A stretch of 64,000 bases of DNA from Variovorax guangxiensis (GTDB lineage: Bacteria; Pseudomonadota; Gammaproteobacteria; Burkholderiales; Burkholderiaceae_C). The stretch lies in assembly GCF_003952165.1 (NCBI RefSeq), contig NZ_RXFT01000001.1:930001-994000 (forward strand). Reading direction: 5' to 3'. The notes beneath the pieces are model-generated. The model saw nothing but the letters and a program-made list of their open reading frames with translations. It was not told the origin of the DNA and searched no databases. Made by a program: the position numbers and the translations under genes. Positions 63,355 through 64,000 of the stretch are shown in pieces (position 1 is the first letter of the stretch; the number at the start of each line of letters is the position of its first letter).

Positions 63355-64000
63355 ATGAAGCGCAGACTCTTTTCCACCGCCCTGGCCCTGAGCGCCGTGG
63401 CCTCGTCGTTCCCGGCCTGCGCGCAGACCTCGGAACGGCCCTACGTTCCCTCCACGCCGTCCAGCCGCATCGGCTCGCTGATGCAGATCAGCGTGGTCGA
63501 CCGCGGCAGCGGCGCCGAACTGCCGATCTACCGCCATCGGGGCGAATACTGGGTGGCCGGCCGCCCCGGCGCGCGCTACGCCATCCGGGCGCGCAACGCG
63601 ATGGGCGAGCGCATCATGGCCGTGATGTCCGTCGACGGCGTCAACGTGGTCACGGGCGAAACCGCTGGCGTCGGGCAGAACGGCTACGTCTTCGGCGCCC
63701 GCGAGCGCAGCGACATCACCGGCTGGCGCAAGAGCGATTCGCAGATCGCCGCCTTCGAGTTCGCCGCGGCCGGCAACTCTTACGCCAGCCGCACCGGCCG
63801 GCCGGACGACGTGGGCGTGATCGGCGTCGCGATGTTCCGCGAGCGCATGCCCGAACCGCCGCCTGCGCCGCTCACGCCGTTCCCGCGCCGCGATGAATAC
63901 GGCGGATACGGCCCCGAGCGCGAGCGCCGCGGCGAATCGTCGTCGTACCAGGGCGACGCGCGGGCCAAGGCAGGCGCAGCCGACAACGCCGCTCCCGCTG
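63355..64000 (+). CDS. Exported protein of unknown function, 3' end cut by window edge
   Basis: The 215 visible residues begin with a signal peptide (about 1-23, ACA/QT; FPAC could be a weak lipobox). A beta-rich region follows (about 40-165) with ISVVDRGSGAELPIYRHRGEYWVAG, MSVDGVNVVTGETAG and WRKSDSQIAAFEF (in part). The end is Pro/Arg/Gly-rich. I do not recognise a family. GGCAAGGAAACACC gives an AAGGA ribosome site. Confidence 0.75.
   Translation, partial: MKRRLFSTALALSAVASSFPACAQTSERPYVPSTPSSRIGSLMQISVVDRGSGAELPIYRHRGEYWVAGRPGARYAIRARNAMGERIMAVMSVDGVNVVTGETAGVGQNGYVFGARERSDITGWRKSDSQIAAFEFAAAGNSYASRTGRPDDVGVIGVAMFRERMPEPPPAPLTPFPRRDEYGGYGPERERRGESSSYQGDARAKAGAADNAAPA

Overview
The window is high-GC, tightly packed DNA from a betaproteobacterium. 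Protein style and the core gene order at the right end (pilZ-holB-tmk-mltG, then divergent ygfZ) fit Comamonadaceae, most likely Variovorax or a close relative. That placement is inference from the sequence alone. I see no rRNA, tRNA, CRISPR array or insertion sequence, and no gene-free stretch longer than about 300 bases.

Positions 1-56150 hold an accessory block for low-oxygen persistence, stress and carbon/redox storage. It contains eight universal stress protein (USP) genes, two BON-domain proteins, phosphoketolase, two zinc alcohol dehydrogenases and polyhydroxyalkanoate genes (phaB-like, phaC-like, small phasin-like proteins). It also has an ADP-forming acyl-CoA synthetase fused to a GNAT acetyltransferase, AMP-forming acetyl-CoA synthetase with an acetate symporter, a histone-deacetylase-like enzyme, Hsp20 and a small cytochrome c. 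Further members are class II ribonucleotide reductase, a fatty-acid desaturase, cyclopropane synthase, hemerythrin, two HtrA-type proteases and a DksA-like protein. The gene content strongly recalls the low-oxygen-activated (lxa) locus described in Burkholderia cenocepacia. The linking feature is a set of 16 FNR/FixK-type boxes (TTGAT, TTGAC or TTGCG, then N4, then RTCAA or close variants) plus one symmetric TTGCG-N4-CGCAA box. They lie in intergenic gaps or at gene ends, mostly 43-105 bp from box centre to start codon and often serving divergent genes. A Crp/Fnr regulator with the FNR-type recognition helix but without the N-terminal iron-sulfur cysteines lies at 3038-3802.

Three sub-blocks lack such boxes: a hybrid histidine kinase with an OmpR-type regulator (3824-6686), a LuxR-type regulator beside a YadA-like trimeric autotransporter (6863-9963), and a BigR/YeeE/persulfide-dioxygenase sulfur module with its own AT-rich palindrome (19703-21854).

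From 56190 the content changes: a membrane microprotein plus a high-potential iron-sulfur protein, a TetR-like gene with a poor N-terminus, then a sequence resembling a chromosome dimer resolution (dif/XerCD) site at 57361-57388. Beyond it lie ordinary core genes (ankyrin protein, TatD, PilZ, HolB, Tmk, MltG, YgfZ) and a clear intrinsic terminator at 63249. The last gene runs off the right edge and the first runs off the left edge.
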